Notes: a model not told the origin generated them from the sequence alone. A DNA stretch of 64,000 nucleotides from Rhodobacteraceae bacterium Alg231-04 (GCA_900143635.1 FREY01000003.1:449220-513219); one strand, 5' to 3'; shown: positions 42,620 through 51,568, counted from the stretch's first letter. A program made the numbers and translations.

Positions 42620-43681
42620 ATGTCCGGAGTAACACTGAACAAGGCCGTGAAGTTCTACGGCGATGTGCAGGCCATCCACGGTGTGGATCTGCAAATCGAC
42701 GATGGCGAGTTCTGCGTCTTTGTCGGCCCTTCGGGCTGTGGCAAATCCACATTGCTGCGGATGATCGCAGGGCTGGAAGAAACCAGCGGCGGCCAGATCA
42801 ACATCGGCGCGCGCGATGTGACCAGCGCCGATCCCGCCAAACGCGGCGTGGCGATGGTGTTCCAGACCTATGCGCTTTACCCGCATATGACTGTGGGTGA
42901 AAACATGGGGTTTGGGCTGAAAATGAACGGCACCCCCAAGGCCGAGGTTGACGCCAAAGTCTCTGAGGCCTCGCGCATTCTGCAGCTGGACGACTACCTG
43001 AAACGCAAACCCAAGGCTCTGTCTGGTGGTCAGCGCCAGCGCGTTGCCATTGGCCGCGCTATTGTGCGCGGGCCCGAGGTGTTCCTGTTCGACGAACCGC
43101 TGTCCAATCTGGATGCAGAATTGCGCGTCGACATGCGGGTGGAAATCGCCCGTCTGCACAAGGAAATCGGTGCCACGATGATCTATGTCACCCATGATCA
43201 GGTCGAGGCGATGACGCTGGCCGACAAGATCGTGGTGCTGCGTGCAGGACGCATCGAGCAGGTCGGCAGCCCGATGGAGCTCTATAAGAACCCGGACAAT
43301 AAATTCGTGGCAGGCTTCATCGGCTCTCCGGCAATGAACTTCCTTCAAGGCAAGGTTCATGCCGGCAAGGTGGTGGTCCCCTCACTCGGCAATCGCACGA
43401 TTGAAACCACAGTGGCCCTGCCAGGCGAAGGCGCGCCGGTTTTGGTTGGCCTGCGCCCACAACACTTCCTGGTGGAAGAAGGCGACAGCGATATCATCCT
43501 TGATATCCGCGAGCGTCTGGGCGGCGTGGCTTATGACTACCTGCGCACCGGCAGCGGTGAAAAGATCATCGTGGAAACCCGCGGCGACGAGGCAATGCCC
43601 GAGGGCAGCACTGTCACGCTGAATTTCGACGATGCGGATGTGTTGTTCTTCGACGGTCAGACCGAACAGCGCCTGCGTTGA
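42620..43681 (+). CDS. ABC importer ATP-binding protein (UgpC/MsmK type)
   Basis: This 353-residue ATPase has Walker A GPSGCGKST (36-44), LSGGQRQR, Walker B FLFDEPLSNLDAELR and the H-loop YVTHDQVEAMTLADK. A C-terminal OB-fold domain (TOBE; about 240-353) is present as in MalK/UgpC/MsmK. It energises the permeases encoded at 38563-40345. ATG 42620 has AAGGAG 7 nt upstream; an in-frame TTG at 42617 would add one residue. It is co-transcribed with iclR and divergent from the rest of the importer genes. Confidence 0.94.
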   Translation: MSGVTLNKAVKFYGDVQAIHGVDLQIDDGEFCVFVGPSGCGKSTLLRMIAGLEETSGGQINIGARDVTSADPAKRGVAMVFQTYALYPHMTVGENMGFGLKMNGTPKAEVDAKVSEASRILQLDDYLKRKPKALSGGQRQRVAIGRAIVRGPEVFLFDEPLSNLDAELRVDMRVEIARLHKEIGATMIYVTHDQVEAMTLADKIVVLRAGRIEQVGSPMELYKNPDNKFVAGFIGSPAMNFLQGKVHAGKVVVPSLGNRTIETTVALPGEGAPVLVGLRPQHFLVEEGDSDIILDIRERLGGVAYDYLRTGSGEKIIVETRGDEAMPEGSTVTLNFDDADVLFFDGQTEQRLR

Positions 43682-43688
43682 TCTCTGC

Positions 43689-43706
43689 CTGCCGCGCAAG
43701 CGGCAG
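43689..43706 (+). terminator. Hairpin at end of ATPase gene
   Basis: CTGCCGC (43689-43695) and GCGGCAG (43700-43706) pair perfectly around a GCAA tetraloop, 8 nt after the stop. There is no T run, so it may be a 3' stabiliser rather than an intrinsic terminator. Confidence 0.45.
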
Positions 43707-43755
43707 CCGCGCCTCCGCCCCATGGCGGGCGAACGCTCAGCCTATCCAACAGAGT

Positions 43756-43791
43756 AAAAAAGCGGGGACCGTCCGGGAGCCCGGCCCCCGC
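43756..43791 (-). terminator. Terminator of the minus-strand operon ending at 43807
   Basis: On the minus strand GCGGGGGCCGGG pairs with the downstream CCCGGACGGTCCCCGC and is followed by six T residues (the A run at 43756-43761). It starts 16 nt past the stop of the hydroxyacid dehydrogenase gene. Confidence 0.88.
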
Positions 43792-43806
43792 AAAGCTCGA
43801 CCAGCC

Positions 43807-44724
43807 TCAGGTGAGCCGGTCGAGCACCCCTTCTGCGATCATTTCGCCGACACGGACGTCGCTGTCTTTTGTCACCCCGGCGATATGCGGTGTAAGGATC
43901 AAGTTTTTCAGACCTTTAAACACCTGTGACGCCTCCTTGGTCAGGGGTTCGACCTCAAACACATCCAGCGCCGCACCTGAGATGGTGCCGGCACGCAACG
44001 CATCCGCCAATGCCGCGTCATCCACCACACCGCCACGCGCGGCGTTGATCAGAACCGCTTCCGGCTTCATGGTTTTCAGCGTCTCGGCATTGATTACATG
44101 CCGGGTCTCCGCCACCAGCGGCACATGCAGGCTGACCACATCGGACGATGCCAACACGGCTGCCTGATCCATCTGTTCCACCCCGACCCAAGCCGGGCTA
44201 TCCACCGGCACAAAGGGATCGGCGGCACAAACGGTCATGCCCATGGCGCGGGCCATTCGCGCGGTTTCCTGTGCGATACCGCCAAATCCAATGAGACCCA
44301 GCTTTCGCCCTGCTGCCTCACGCCCCGAACAGGCGGCACGCGGCCAGTTGCCCGCCATCATCGCATGTTTGGCCTGATAGGCATCGCGCAGCAGAACCAG
44401 CGCGTTGGTCACCACATATTCCGCCACCGAAAGGGTGTTTGCACCTATGGCCGGGATCACCGTCACATCTCGCGCCTTGCAGGCCACAAGGTCGATATTG
44501 TCCAGACCAACCCCCAGCCGCCCGACCACCTTCAGATCAGGCGCCGAGGCCAGCAGGTCGGACGTAACTTGCGTCCGGTTTCGCACGATCAGCGCCTCAA
44601 TACCGTTCATCAGCCCCGGAATATCCGCCTGATGATCCGCAAGCACGGGATCATAGGTTGTCGGATGCGCCGCCTTAAGCCGCGCAACCGCATCTTCATC
44701 CATGAATTCAGTGATCAGGATCAT
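43807..44724 (-). CDS. D-2-hydroxyacid dehydrogenase (SerA-like)
   Basis: This 305-residue NAD-dependent dehydrogenase has the Rossmann motif LGLIGFGGIAQETARMARAMG. The catalytic trio is Arg in NAARGGVVDD, Glu in VFEVEPL and His in TPHIAGVT. It lacks the C-terminal ACT domain of true phosphoglycerate dehydrogenases. It is the last gene of an eight-gene operon and overlaps the aldehyde dehydrogenase by 4 bp. The order suggests it oxidises the hydroxyacid made by that enzyme. If the pathway is sulfoglycolytic, this is sulfolactate to sulfopyruvate; for a deoxysugar it is lactate-like. Confidence 0.9.
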   Translation of the reverse strand: MILITEFMDEDAVARLKAAHPTTYDPVLADHQADIPGLMNGIEALIVRNRTQVTSDLLASAPDLKVVGRLGVGLDNIDLVACKARDVTVIPAIGANTLSVAEYVVTNALVLLRDAYQAKHAMMAGNWPRAACSGREAAGRKLGLIGFGGIAQETARMARAMGMTVCAADPFVPVDSPAWVGVEQMDQAAVLASSDVVSLHVPLVAETRHVINAETLKTMKPEAVLINAARGGVVDDAALADALRAGTISGAALDVFEVEPLTKEASQVFKGLKNLILTPHIAGVTKDSDVRVGEMIAEGVLDRLT

Positions 44725-46175
44725 TGATCCAAACCCGCCAGGCAGGTGTATTTTGAGACCAGATAATCATCCAGCCCCTGCGTGCCGCCCTCCTTGCCCA
44801 TGCCACTTTCCTTCACGCCACCAAAGGGGGCCTCGACCGTGGTGATCAGCCCGGCATTGATACCAATCAGCCCGTATTCCAGCCGCTCATTCAGGCGGAA
44901 GATACGGCCCAGATCGCGGGTATAGGCATAGGCCGCGAGCCCAAACTCGGTGTCGTTGGCCGCCTCCATGGCCTCGTCTTCGGTGTCGAACTTGAAGACC
45001 GCCGACAGCGGGCCAAAAATCTCATCTCTGGCGAACTGCATATCCTGAGTGGCCCCGGTGACGACGGTGGGCTGGAAATATGTGCCGCCCAGCTCGTGCC
45101 TTGCCCCGCCGGTGGCGATCTTGCCGCCTTTGGCGGTGGCGTCCGTGATCATCTCTTCCACCTTGGCGATCGCGCCTGCGTCGATCATGGGGCCCTGCAT
45201 GACGCCCTCGCCTGTCCCATCGCCCACTTTCAGGGCCTCGGTGGCAGCGGTCAGCTTGGCCACGAATGCATCGTGCACCCCCGCCTGCACGTAGAAACGG
45301 TTGGTACAGACACAGGTCTGGCCCATATTGCGGTATTTGGCGATCATCGCGCCCTCGATGGCGGCATCGATGTCGGCATCATCAAAGACAATGAAGGGCG
45401 CATTGCCGCCCAGCTCCATTGAGACCTTCTTCACCGTATCCGCCGACTGGCGGATCAGTGTCTTGCCCACTTCGGTGGAGCCGGTGAAGGTCACCTTGCG
45501 CACATCCGGGCTGTCCATGATCGCGCCACCAATGGCGCGGGCCGAGCCGGTGACGATGTTCACCACACCGGCCGGGAAACCCACCTCTTCACAAAGTTTG
45601 CCCCAGGCCAGCGCAGAGTATGGCGTGACGGTTGCCGGTTTGGCGACCACCGTGCAGCCTGCCGCCAGTGCCGGGCCCAGTTTGCGCGCCAGCATCGAAG
45701 AGGGGAAGTTCCACGGCGTGATGGCACCAACAACACCCACAGGGTGATGTGTCACCAGTAGACGGCGGCCCGCTTGCGGTGCCGGGACGATCTCGCCTTT
45801 CTTGCGGCGGATTTCCTCGGCGAACCAGCGGATATAGGCGGCCCCGATGGCGATCTCGCCGCGGGCCTCAAACAGCGGCTTGCCCTGTTCGGCTGTGAGC
45901 AGCTGAGCCAGCGCCTCCTGATTGTCCATCAGCGCATCATGCAGCTTTTGAAGCAGACCGACACGCAGCATCAGATCCGAGCGCGACCAGCCCGCAAAGG
46001 CCGCTTTGGCAGCGGCAATCGCCGCTTCGGTCTCGCCCGCGCCGCAGTTGGGCACAGTGCCCAGAACCGCCCCGGTTGCCGGGTTGGTGACATCAATCGT
46101 GCCGCCGTCCGCCGCGCCGGTCCATGCGCCTCCGATCAGGTTGGCCTGCAGTAGATATCCGTTGAAGCTGGTCAT
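44721..46175 (-). CDS. Aldehyde dehydrogenase, GabD-like (possible sulfolactaldehyde dehydrogenase)
   Basis: This 484-residue ALDH resembles succinate-semialdehyde dehydrogenases. Catalytic Asn156 (TPWNFPSS), Glu254 (MELGGNAP) and Cys288 (NMGQTCVC) are visible. No GABA genes are near. It follows the mutarotase by 3 nt and overlaps the hydroxyacid dehydrogenase by 4 bp, downstream of an aldolase that should release a three-carbon aldehyde. GabD-like enzymes oxidise sulfolactaldehyde in known sulfoglycolysis routes, so that is one candidate; lactaldehyde is another. The annotation as plain succinate-semialdehyde dehydrogenase would ignore the operon. Confidence 0.9.
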   Translation of the reverse strand: MTSFNGYLLQANLIGGAWTGAADGGTIDVTNPATGAVLGTVPNCGAGETEAAIAAAKAAFAGWSRSDLMLRVGLLQKLHDALMDNQEALAQLLTAEQGKPLFEARGEIAIGAAYIRWFAEEIRRKKGEIVPAPQAGRRLLVTHHPVGVVGAITPWNFPSSMLARKLGPALAAGCTVVAKPATVTPYSALAWGKLCEEVGFPAGVVNIVTGSARAIGGAIMDSPDVRKVTFTGSTEVGKTLIRQSADTVKKVSMELGGNAPFIVFDDADIDAAIEGAMIAKYRNMGQTCVCTNRFYVQAGVHDAFVAKLTAATEALKVGDGTGEGVMQGPMIDAGAIAKVEEMITDATAKGGKIATGGARHELGGTYFQPTVVTGATQDMQFARDEIFGPLSAVFKFDTEDEAMEAANDTEFGLAAYAYTRDLGRIFRLNERLEYGLIGINAGLITTVEAPFGGVKESGMGKEGGTQGLDDYLVSKYTCLAGLDQ

Positions 46176-46178
46176 TGC

Positions 46179-47174
46179 TCAGTCCTTTGAAATCTTGAAT
46201 TGGCTATGTTGTCTGTAGGTTTCGCCGGGCCGCAAAACGGCCTGTGGGAAATCCGGATTATTTGGCGCGTCGGGCCAGACCTGCGGTTCGATTGCAATTC
46301 CAGCGTGAGCGCTCATTTTTTGCCCATCCAATCCGGGCACCGGTATGTCCAGTTTGGCCCCATCATAGACCTGAAGTCCGGGTTCCGTTGTCCGCAGCTC
46401 AAGACCGACACCTGACGCCGCGCTGCGCAGCAAAGCCACCGGGCGGATCAACCCACGCTGGCGTGACAGGCAGAAGCTATGGTCAAACAGCGATCCCACC
46501 TGCGAAACAGGCGCCGGAGTGCGAAAATCAAACCCGGTCCCCGCAACCGCTGCCACCTCACCGGTCGGGATCAGTTCTTCATCGACCGGCAGGTAATGAT
46601 CGGCATCGACCTGCAGCAGATGGTCTGCCGCCGATCCGCTGCCGTCCAGACACCAGTAGCTGTGATGCGCCATATTGCAGAGCGTCGGCGCATCCGTTGT
46701 GGCCTCCATCTGCACATCGAACACGCCGCCGGGCAGCAGCGCATAGGTCACCCGGGCCTTCAGCCGACCGGGATAGCCCATATGGCCATCCTCCAGCACA
46801 ATGGAAAAGGCCGCCCAATCCATCGCGTGATCCTCCAGCGTCCAGAGCTGCTTGCCCATGCTGACCGCGCCGCCGTGCAGGGCGTGTTTGCCGAGGAAAT
46901 TCCGGTCCAGCTGATAGGTCTGCCCATCCAGCTCCAGATGGCCGTCGCGGATGCGATTGGCGCAACGCCCGGCCGTGGCCCCAAAATAGCGCGAATGTTT
47001 CAGGTATGACGGGAAATCTGCAAAGCCCAGCACCAGAGGTGCTGCGTGCCCCTCCAGCCGCAGGTCCTGCAGCACCGTGCCATAGGTCAGCACATGGGCC
47101 GTCAGCCCGCCGCCGATCAAGCGGATGCGCTGCACAGGGGGGCCGTCCGGCATCTGGCCGAAGTCCTCAATCAT
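46179..47174 (-). CDS. Aldose 1-epimerase (mutarotase), copy 2
   Basis: This 331-residue GalM-type protein has GRCANRIRDGHLELDGQ, the catalytic His in CNMAHHSYWCLDG and catalytic Glu in GIAIEPQVWPDAPN. It is clearly divergent from copy 1 at 26112 (different flanks to each catalytic residue), so a different sugar is likely. Position within the isomerase-kinase-aldolase operon suggests a dedicated mutarotase for that pathway's free sugar. It overlaps the Gfo/Idh/MocA gene by 4 bp. Confidence 0.92.
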   Translation of the reverse strand: MIEDFGQMPDGPPVQRIRLIGGGLTAHVLTYGTVLQDLRLEGHAAPLVLGFADFPSYLKHSRYFGATAGRCANRIRDGHLELDGQTYQLDRNFLGKHALHGGAVSMGKQLWTLEDHAMDWAAFSIVLEDGHMGYPGRLKARVTYALLPGGVFDVQMEATTDAPTLCNMAHHSYWCLDGSGSAADHLLQVDADHYLPVDEELIPTGEVAAVAGTGFDFRTPAPVSQVGSLFDHSFCLSRQRGLIRPVALLRSAASGVGLELRTTEPGLQVYDGAKLDIPVPGLDGQKMSAHAGIAIEPQVWPDAPNNPDFPQAVLRPGETYRQHSQFKISKD

Positions 47175-48268
47175 AGGCTGACCTCCACCGCTTGGCCTGT
47201 GCGTGCGCTCTGCTCGGCCGCCTCACCCACAATGACGGACCACAGCCCGTCTCTGAGCGAGACCTCGGGGGCGCCTTTGCCGGATGTCACCAGATCGCGA
47301 AAGCGCATGTGCTGATAGAAGGTCGACCCGTGGTGATCCCCTGCCGACAGGATCGCCTCATCCACCTCGATCTCTTCGCGGATCACCTCCTTGGAGGCAC
47401 GGTGCGAGATTTCGATCTCAGAGGCGCGTTCGCGGCCATCGGTAGTGAAGCGCGCAGGTCCCGGCACCCTGGCCTCCACGCGGGCCCTTTCACCGGTGAC
47501 TGAAATGACCTCCTGCCAATAGGAGCCTTCGGCAAACATGCACAAATCCAGCATGCCGCGCGCGCCATTGGCGAAATCAACGGTAACATAGGCATTGTCG
47601 AGGATATCCGGCGTGCGGCCCTCATAGGCCTCGTCCAAATGGTTCACATCAACGCCAGCCGAGGCATAGACCCGTACCGGATCACTGTGCAGGGCGAGCC
47701 GCATCAAATCCCAGAAATGACAGCATTTTTCCGTAAGTGTGCCGCCGGTGCGGGCGCTGAAGCGGTTCCAGTCACCGACCTTTTCGAGGAAAGGAAAGCG
47801 GTGCTCGCGGATCGACATCATACGCGGCGTACCGACAGTTTCGGCCTGCAGCTCGGACAGCAGACGCTGCACGGGCGGCATGTAACGGTACTCCATCGCC
47901 ACCCAGACCGGCGCGGCGCGACCCTCGGCCTTGGCCAGCACCTCGCGGCAATGGGCCGTGGTGGTGCAAAGCGGCTTTTCACACAGGATCGGCAGGTTGG
48001 TATCCAGCACATCCATCAGGATGCCATAATGGGTGTCGTTTGGTGCACCGATCAGCAGCGCGTCGCAGACATTGGCCGCCAGCATGTCCTTATAATCGGC
48101 AAACGCCGCCGCCCCGCCTGCGGTCACTGCCGACTGGTTGCGCATGCCCTCGTCCGGGTCGGCCACGGCGGTGACTTCGCAGCCCTCCAGCAGGTTAAGG
48201 TTGCGAATGTGTTCCTGTCCCATCATGCCCGATCCGATCAGGCCATAGCGCAGTGTCATGATCTTCAA
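47171..48268 (-). CDS. Gfo/Idh/MocA-family NAD-dependent protein (oxidoreductase or NAD-dependent glycosidase)
   Basis: The 365-residue protein has an N-terminal Rossmann fold (LRYGLIGSGMMGQEHIRNL), the CEKPL motif shared by the family, and a C-terminal alpha/beta substrate domain with GGTLTEKCCHFWDLM. Relatives oxidise inositols or sugars with NAD, and some (GH109, GH188) use NAD catalytically to cleave glycosides. In GH188 the known substrate is sulfoquinovosides. A glycosidase is otherwise missing from this operon, which makes that reading attractive but unproven. ATG 48268 gives a 4-bp overlap with the isomerase gene; ATG 48259 is an alternative. Confidence 0.85.
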   Translation of the reverse strand: MKIMTLRYGLIGSGMMGQEHIRNLNLLEGCEVTAVADPDEGMRNQSAVTAGGAAAFADYKDMLAANVCDALLIGAPNDTHYGILMDVLDTNLPILCEKPLCTTTAHCREVLAKAEGRAAPVWVAMEYRYMPPVQRLLSELQAETVGTPRMMSIREHRFPFLEKVGDWNRFSARTGGTLTEKCCHFWDLMRLALHSDPVRVYASAGVDVNHLDEAYEGRTPDILDNAYVTVDFANGARGMLDLCMFAEGSYWQEVISVTGERARVEARVPGPARFTTDGRERASEIEISHRASKEVIREEIEVDEAILSAGDHHGSTFYQHMRFRDLVTSGKGAPEVSLRDGLWSVIVGEAAEQSARTGQAVEVSL

Positions 48269-49647
48269 AGCTCCAATAGGGGGAGGCCCATGGCCCCGGC
48301 GGTGCCGCGCAGGGCGGCACGGTGATCGCCGTAGGCCAGCGCCATATGGTGTTCGAGGCCGCAGGCGATGATATCCTCCAGCACCACATCGGCCCCGCGA
48401 TCAAAGCGCAGAACACCGGAGGTGCCGGTAAAGGCCATGGGGCGTTCCAGCATTTCCGCCTTGGCCAGCACCATATGCGGGCGGCCATCAGCCTGGCTGA
48501 TCCGCATCAGGGTAACCGTGCCGGGCTTTAGCGGGAACTGGAACAACAGCGGCTGTTTTCGGTTGGTGTGAACCGTCGCCTCGGCCGCGACTTTGGGGTC
48601 GCGCATCGACAATGGCGCCTGCCCGCAGTGCCAGACCACGCCCGAATTGTCGCTCGCGTCCATATCCACCAGATCGGTGAGGAACACCGGCGCATCCGCG
48701 GCCTCCATCAGCACCAGCTGGGTCAGGGCGCCGTAAACATCTGCCTCGCAAGCGCAGGGCACTTTGGCCTCTCCCAGCATACCCGCAGGGCCGCAGATCG
48801 CGCCGCCGTATTCGGTGAAGGTTTCCGGCCAGCAGCGGATAGCAAAAGCGTCATAGCCCCCGGATCCGCGCAGAGTGTCCAGCCCGGCCTTCAGCCGCAG
48901 AGAGCGGTCCAGTTGTGGCTGGTCTAACTCTTGCAGCCCCGACACGTCCTTATCCGCTGCGGCGCGCAACGCTGAGGCGGTCTCATCGGACACCTTACGG
49001 GCCTGATCAAACAGATCCTCCAGCTCCAAAGCATCCACTTTGACGCCCGCCAATGCATCCACGGCATCCGCATCATAGGCGCAAGTGTCGAACCCTTCGG
49101 GGTGATCACCGATACGGGCGATGCGGCGGCCACTGACGGCCTTGGCGATGCGGTTTCCGGCGTCTGTGGCTGCAGGAATGCCCTCTGGGCCCAGCTGGCC
49201 GGCCTGCCGCTGGCCATCCAGCAAGGCCGCAAGACCCCCGTCGATTTCGGCCTCGGGATCGGCATAGAGCCAGCCAAAGTCGCGCCCGTTGCGGCGCAGG
49301 GCGTGGCTGGCAAGATTGAGACCGCAAAAGGCATTGAGCCGCAAACGCCCACCGCTGCGCGGCTCCGGCACGGCCCAGATCGACAACGGTGTGTCAAAGG
49401 CATTGGCCGCCGCCACCGTCATTGAGGCATCCGTGAAGGTGACTTGCAGCAGCAAGACTTGATCAATGCCCGCGCCTTTGAGGGCGGCAATGCCTGCCTT
49501 GGTGGCCTCCGCATCAAACAGCAGCTCGCGCGGGCCGCAGACCTCGTGCCCGGTTGCCGCCAGTGCAGTCAGCATCGCTGCCAGCTTTTCCTCGGCATAG
49601 CCCACGTCGAATGTGGGTCGGCCAAGGGGGAGAATTCCCAGTTTCAT
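48265..49647 (-). CDS. L-fucose/L-arabinose isomerase-like protein
   Basis: This 460-residue cytoplasmic protein matches the layout of the fucose/arabinose isomerase superfamily. It has a Rossmann-like N-terminal part (KLGILPLGRPTFDVGYAEEK; DQVLLLQVTFTDASM), a central part with Glu/Asp metal-site candidates (CWPETFTEYGGAICGPAGML), and a C-terminal barrel with HTNRKQPLLFQFPLKPGTVTL. It would isomerise an aldose to a ketose with a divalent metal. It sits directly before the aldolase's 3' end (5-nt gap) and after the kinase in operon logic. The sugar is not determinable by eye. SQ isomerases of some sulfoglycolysis pathways come from this superfamily. Confidence 0.75.
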   Translation of the reverse strand: MKLGILPLGRPTFDVGYAEEKLAAMLTALAATGHEVCGPRELLFDAEATKAGIAALKGAGIDQVLLLQVTFTDASMTVAAANAFDTPLSIWAVPEPRSGGRLRLNAFCGLNLASHALRRNGRDFGWLYADPEAEIDGGLAALLDGQRQAGQLGPEGIPAATDAGNRIAKAVSGRRIARIGDHPEGFDTCAYDADAVDALAGVKVDALELEDLFDQARKVSDETASALRAAADKDVSGLQELDQPQLDRSLRLKAGLDTLRGSGGYDAFAIRCWPETFTEYGGAICGPAGMLGEAKVPCACEADVYGALTQLVLMEAADAPVFLTDLVDMDASDNSGVVWHCGQAPLSMRDPKVAAEATVHTNRKQPLLFQFPLKPGTVTLMRISQADGRPHMVLAKAEMLERPMAFTGTSGVLRFDRGADVVLEDIIACGLEHHMALAYGDHRAALRGTAGAMGLPLLEL

Positions 49648-49652
49648 TTCTA

Positions 49653-50684
49653 TCAGACTCCGAAATCGGCATAGTCATGGCGAAAGCTTGCATCACCCGG
49701 TGTAAAACGCGCGCCGCCTTCACCGTAGCAGGAGTGTTTGGTCCAATCCGCCGCCTTGGCATCTGCAAGATCAGAGATGTCGCGCATGTAGTCCGCCGCG
49801 CCGCCCTCCAGCCCAGCCCGGATCGCATCCCAGTCTGGATAGGCGTTGAAGGCATCCAGCCAGATTGCGCGACCCGCCAGAAAACCCGAGGCCCCGGCGG
49901 CAAAGGCATGCTCCAGCACTTTGCGGAATTCCGGCTTGCCGGCCCCGGCGCTCAGCATCACCCAAGGACGCCCCGCGAGACGGCCCATTTCGTCAAACAC
50001 CGCCTGCACCGCGGCAGAGCCATCGGCATCCGCCGCATTCACCGGGCTTTCCAGCTTGAAGACATCAACGCCATATTCGGGCTTGGCGAATTCTTCGACC
50101 GAGGCAAGCACATCATCGGCCTTCTTGCCCTGCATCTCGACATAGTCCTTGGTCTGATGGGCATCAGCCGCCAGCGGATAGACCAGCAGCTCGAACAGGA
50201 AGGGAATGTCATAGCGGGCGCATTCCTCGCCGATGCGTTTGACGTAATCCTGCTGGGCCTTGTTGACCTCATCGCCCGCATCGGGCCGGTACCAGGCTAG
50301 GACCTTTACCGCGTCGCCGCCCATGCGTTTGATTTTGGCCACGGTCCAGTCGTCAATGTCCGACGAAAGACGCCCTGCGGCGGTTTCCTCAAACAGACTG
50401 TCTTCCAGCGTGACGATCAGGCCCTTTTGCGGTGACAGAACATCCAGACTGTGTGGAATGGCGTAATGCGGATCCAGCAGCATGGCGGTGCTCTGGTCCT
50501 GCAGCGTTTCCACCAGCAGGCCCTTGAAGCGGGCGACCTGATCCCACGGGGCCTGTTCGGAGCCCATATGGGCGGCAATCGGGCCCTTGATTGGCGGACG
50601 CTGATCCACCGCTGTCATCTTGAACACGCCATTTGCGTCCGCCATGCGACGCAGGCCCCACAGTTTACCAGGGGTGAGAGTCAT
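49653..50684 (-). CDS. Class I aldolase of LacD/YihT family (tagatose-1,6-bisphosphate aldolase-like)
   Basis: This 343-residue TIM-barrel aldolase has FKMTAVDQRP near the start, LLDPHYAIP, the helix DYVKRIGEECARYDIPFLFELLVY, and Schiff-base Lys210 in VDVFKLESPVN. It ends with LSAGAGKPEFRKVLEHAFAAGASGFLAGRAIW. The LacD family splits tagatose-1,6-bisphosphate; the related YihT splits 6-deoxy-6-sulfofructose-1-phosphate to DHAP and sulfolactaldehyde. ATG 50684 gives a 4-bp overlap with the kinase stop and has AAGGAG upstream. Substrate depends on the identity of the kinase. Confidence 0.88.
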   Translation of the reverse strand: MTLTPGKLWGLRRMADANGVFKMTAVDQRPPIKGPIAAHMGSEQAPWDQVARFKGLLVETLQDQSTAMLLDPHYAIPHSLDVLSPQKGLIVTLEDSLFEETAAGRLSSDIDDWTVAKIKRMGGDAVKVLAWYRPDAGDEVNKAQQDYVKRIGEECARYDIPFLFELLVYPLAADAHQTKDYVEMQGKKADDVLASVEEFAKPEYGVDVFKLESPVNAADADGSAAVQAVFDEMGRLAGRPWVMLSAGAGKPEFRKVLEHAFAAGASGFLAGRAIWLDAFNAYPDWDAIRAGLEGGAADYMRDISDLADAKAADWTKHSCYGEGGARFTPGDASFRHDYADFGV

Positions 50685-51568
50685 GCTTCCTGCTCCTTGA
50701 GGAAAGTTTCCGTATCGGTGCGGGAGGGCGCGCCCTCCCGGCCACCGGGTTTCAAACATTTGAGAGCGGCTGCCGCGCAGGCAAACCGGATGGCCGTCGC
50801 CTCGTCCTGCCCCTCGGCAAGCGCGAGGGTGAAGGCACCATGCCAGACATCGCCCGCGCCGAGCGTGTCGACAGGGGTAACCGGGAAGGCCGGACAGTGT
50901 TCGATGCCGTCAAACCCGGTGAACCAGACGCCGTTTTCGCCATCGGTCACGCAGGCCCAGCAGCCGTGTTCGGCCGAGATTTTCAATAATGCCTCTTCCG
51001 GGCCAAGGTCCGGCGCCAGATCGCGCAGACCTTGCATCGAGAACGCCGCATGGCTGGCCAATGAGACAAGGCCGGGATCAACCGGCGCCTCGCCGTCCAG
51101 CACGCCGGGAATGCCGCGGGTGCGGGCCATCGTCAGCGCATCCTCGGCAGCTGCAACGCGGCGCGTATCAGTCAGGACAGCCGCCACATTTTGCAGGCCC
51201 GCGAACCAGCCGGTGTCCAAATGCAGCCCAGCACCGCGAAAGTTCACGATCTGGCGTTCGCCGCGCTGGTCAAGATAGACCGAGGAATAGGAGCTGCGCG
51301 CGCGCGGCGTGCGGGTCACATTGGCGCAATCGACACCTTCAGCCTCGACACCTGCCACCACCATATCGCCGATGGCGTCATCGCCCAGCCGTGCCCCCAG
51401 AACCGCCTGACCACCCAATCGCGACACAGCCACCGCCGCATTGGCGGCACATCCACCGCCCACGATGGCCGCGTTCTCGGTACCGTATTTCTCGGCCCGG
51501 TCGGGCAGGTCAGGCAGCTGGAAAACAAAGTCGACAACCGCCGCGCCGACGCACAGAACCTTGGTCAT
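50681..51568 (-). CDS. PfkB-family sugar kinase, sulfofructose-kinase (YihV)-like
   Basis: This 295-residue ribokinase-type enzyme has the N-terminal glycine motif IVGGGCAANAAVAVSRLG and the C-terminal signature DTLGAGDVWHGAF (234-246, catalytic Asp240). Compared from memory with E. coli YihV, several blocks coincide: EKYGTENAAIVGGG, ARSSYSSVYLDQRGERQIVNF, VLDGE, and AALKCLKPGGREGAPS at the end. That C-terminal KPGGR block is less usual in general fructokinases. It probably phosphorylates the ketose made by the isomerase. It overlaps the di-heme peroxidase gene by 4 bp and the aldolase gene by 4 bp. Confidence 0.85.
   Translation of the reverse strand: MTKVLCVGAAVVDFVFQLPDLPDRAEKYGTENAAIVGGGCAANAAVAVSRLGGQAVLGARLGDDAIGDMVVAGVEAEGVDCANVTRTPRARSSYSSVYLDQRGERQIVNFRGAGLHLDTGWFAGLQNVAAVLTDTRRVAAAEDALTMARTRGIPGVLDGEAPVDPGLVSLASHAAFSMQGLRDLAPDLGPEEALLKISAEHGCWACVTDGENGVWFTGFDGIEHCPAFPVTPVDTLGAGDVWHGAFTLALAEGQDEATAIRFACAAAALKCLKPGGREGAPSRTDTETFLKEQEA

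Noticed and set aside
43807-44724. Phosphoglycerate dehydrogenase for serine synthesis
   Set aside because: It lacks the C-terminal regulatory domain and belongs to a catabolic operon.
44721-46175. Plain annotation as succinate-semialdehyde dehydrogenase of GABA metabolism
   Set aside because: No GABA transaminase or related genes are near, and the gene is embedded by overlap in an isomerase-kinase-aldolase operon.
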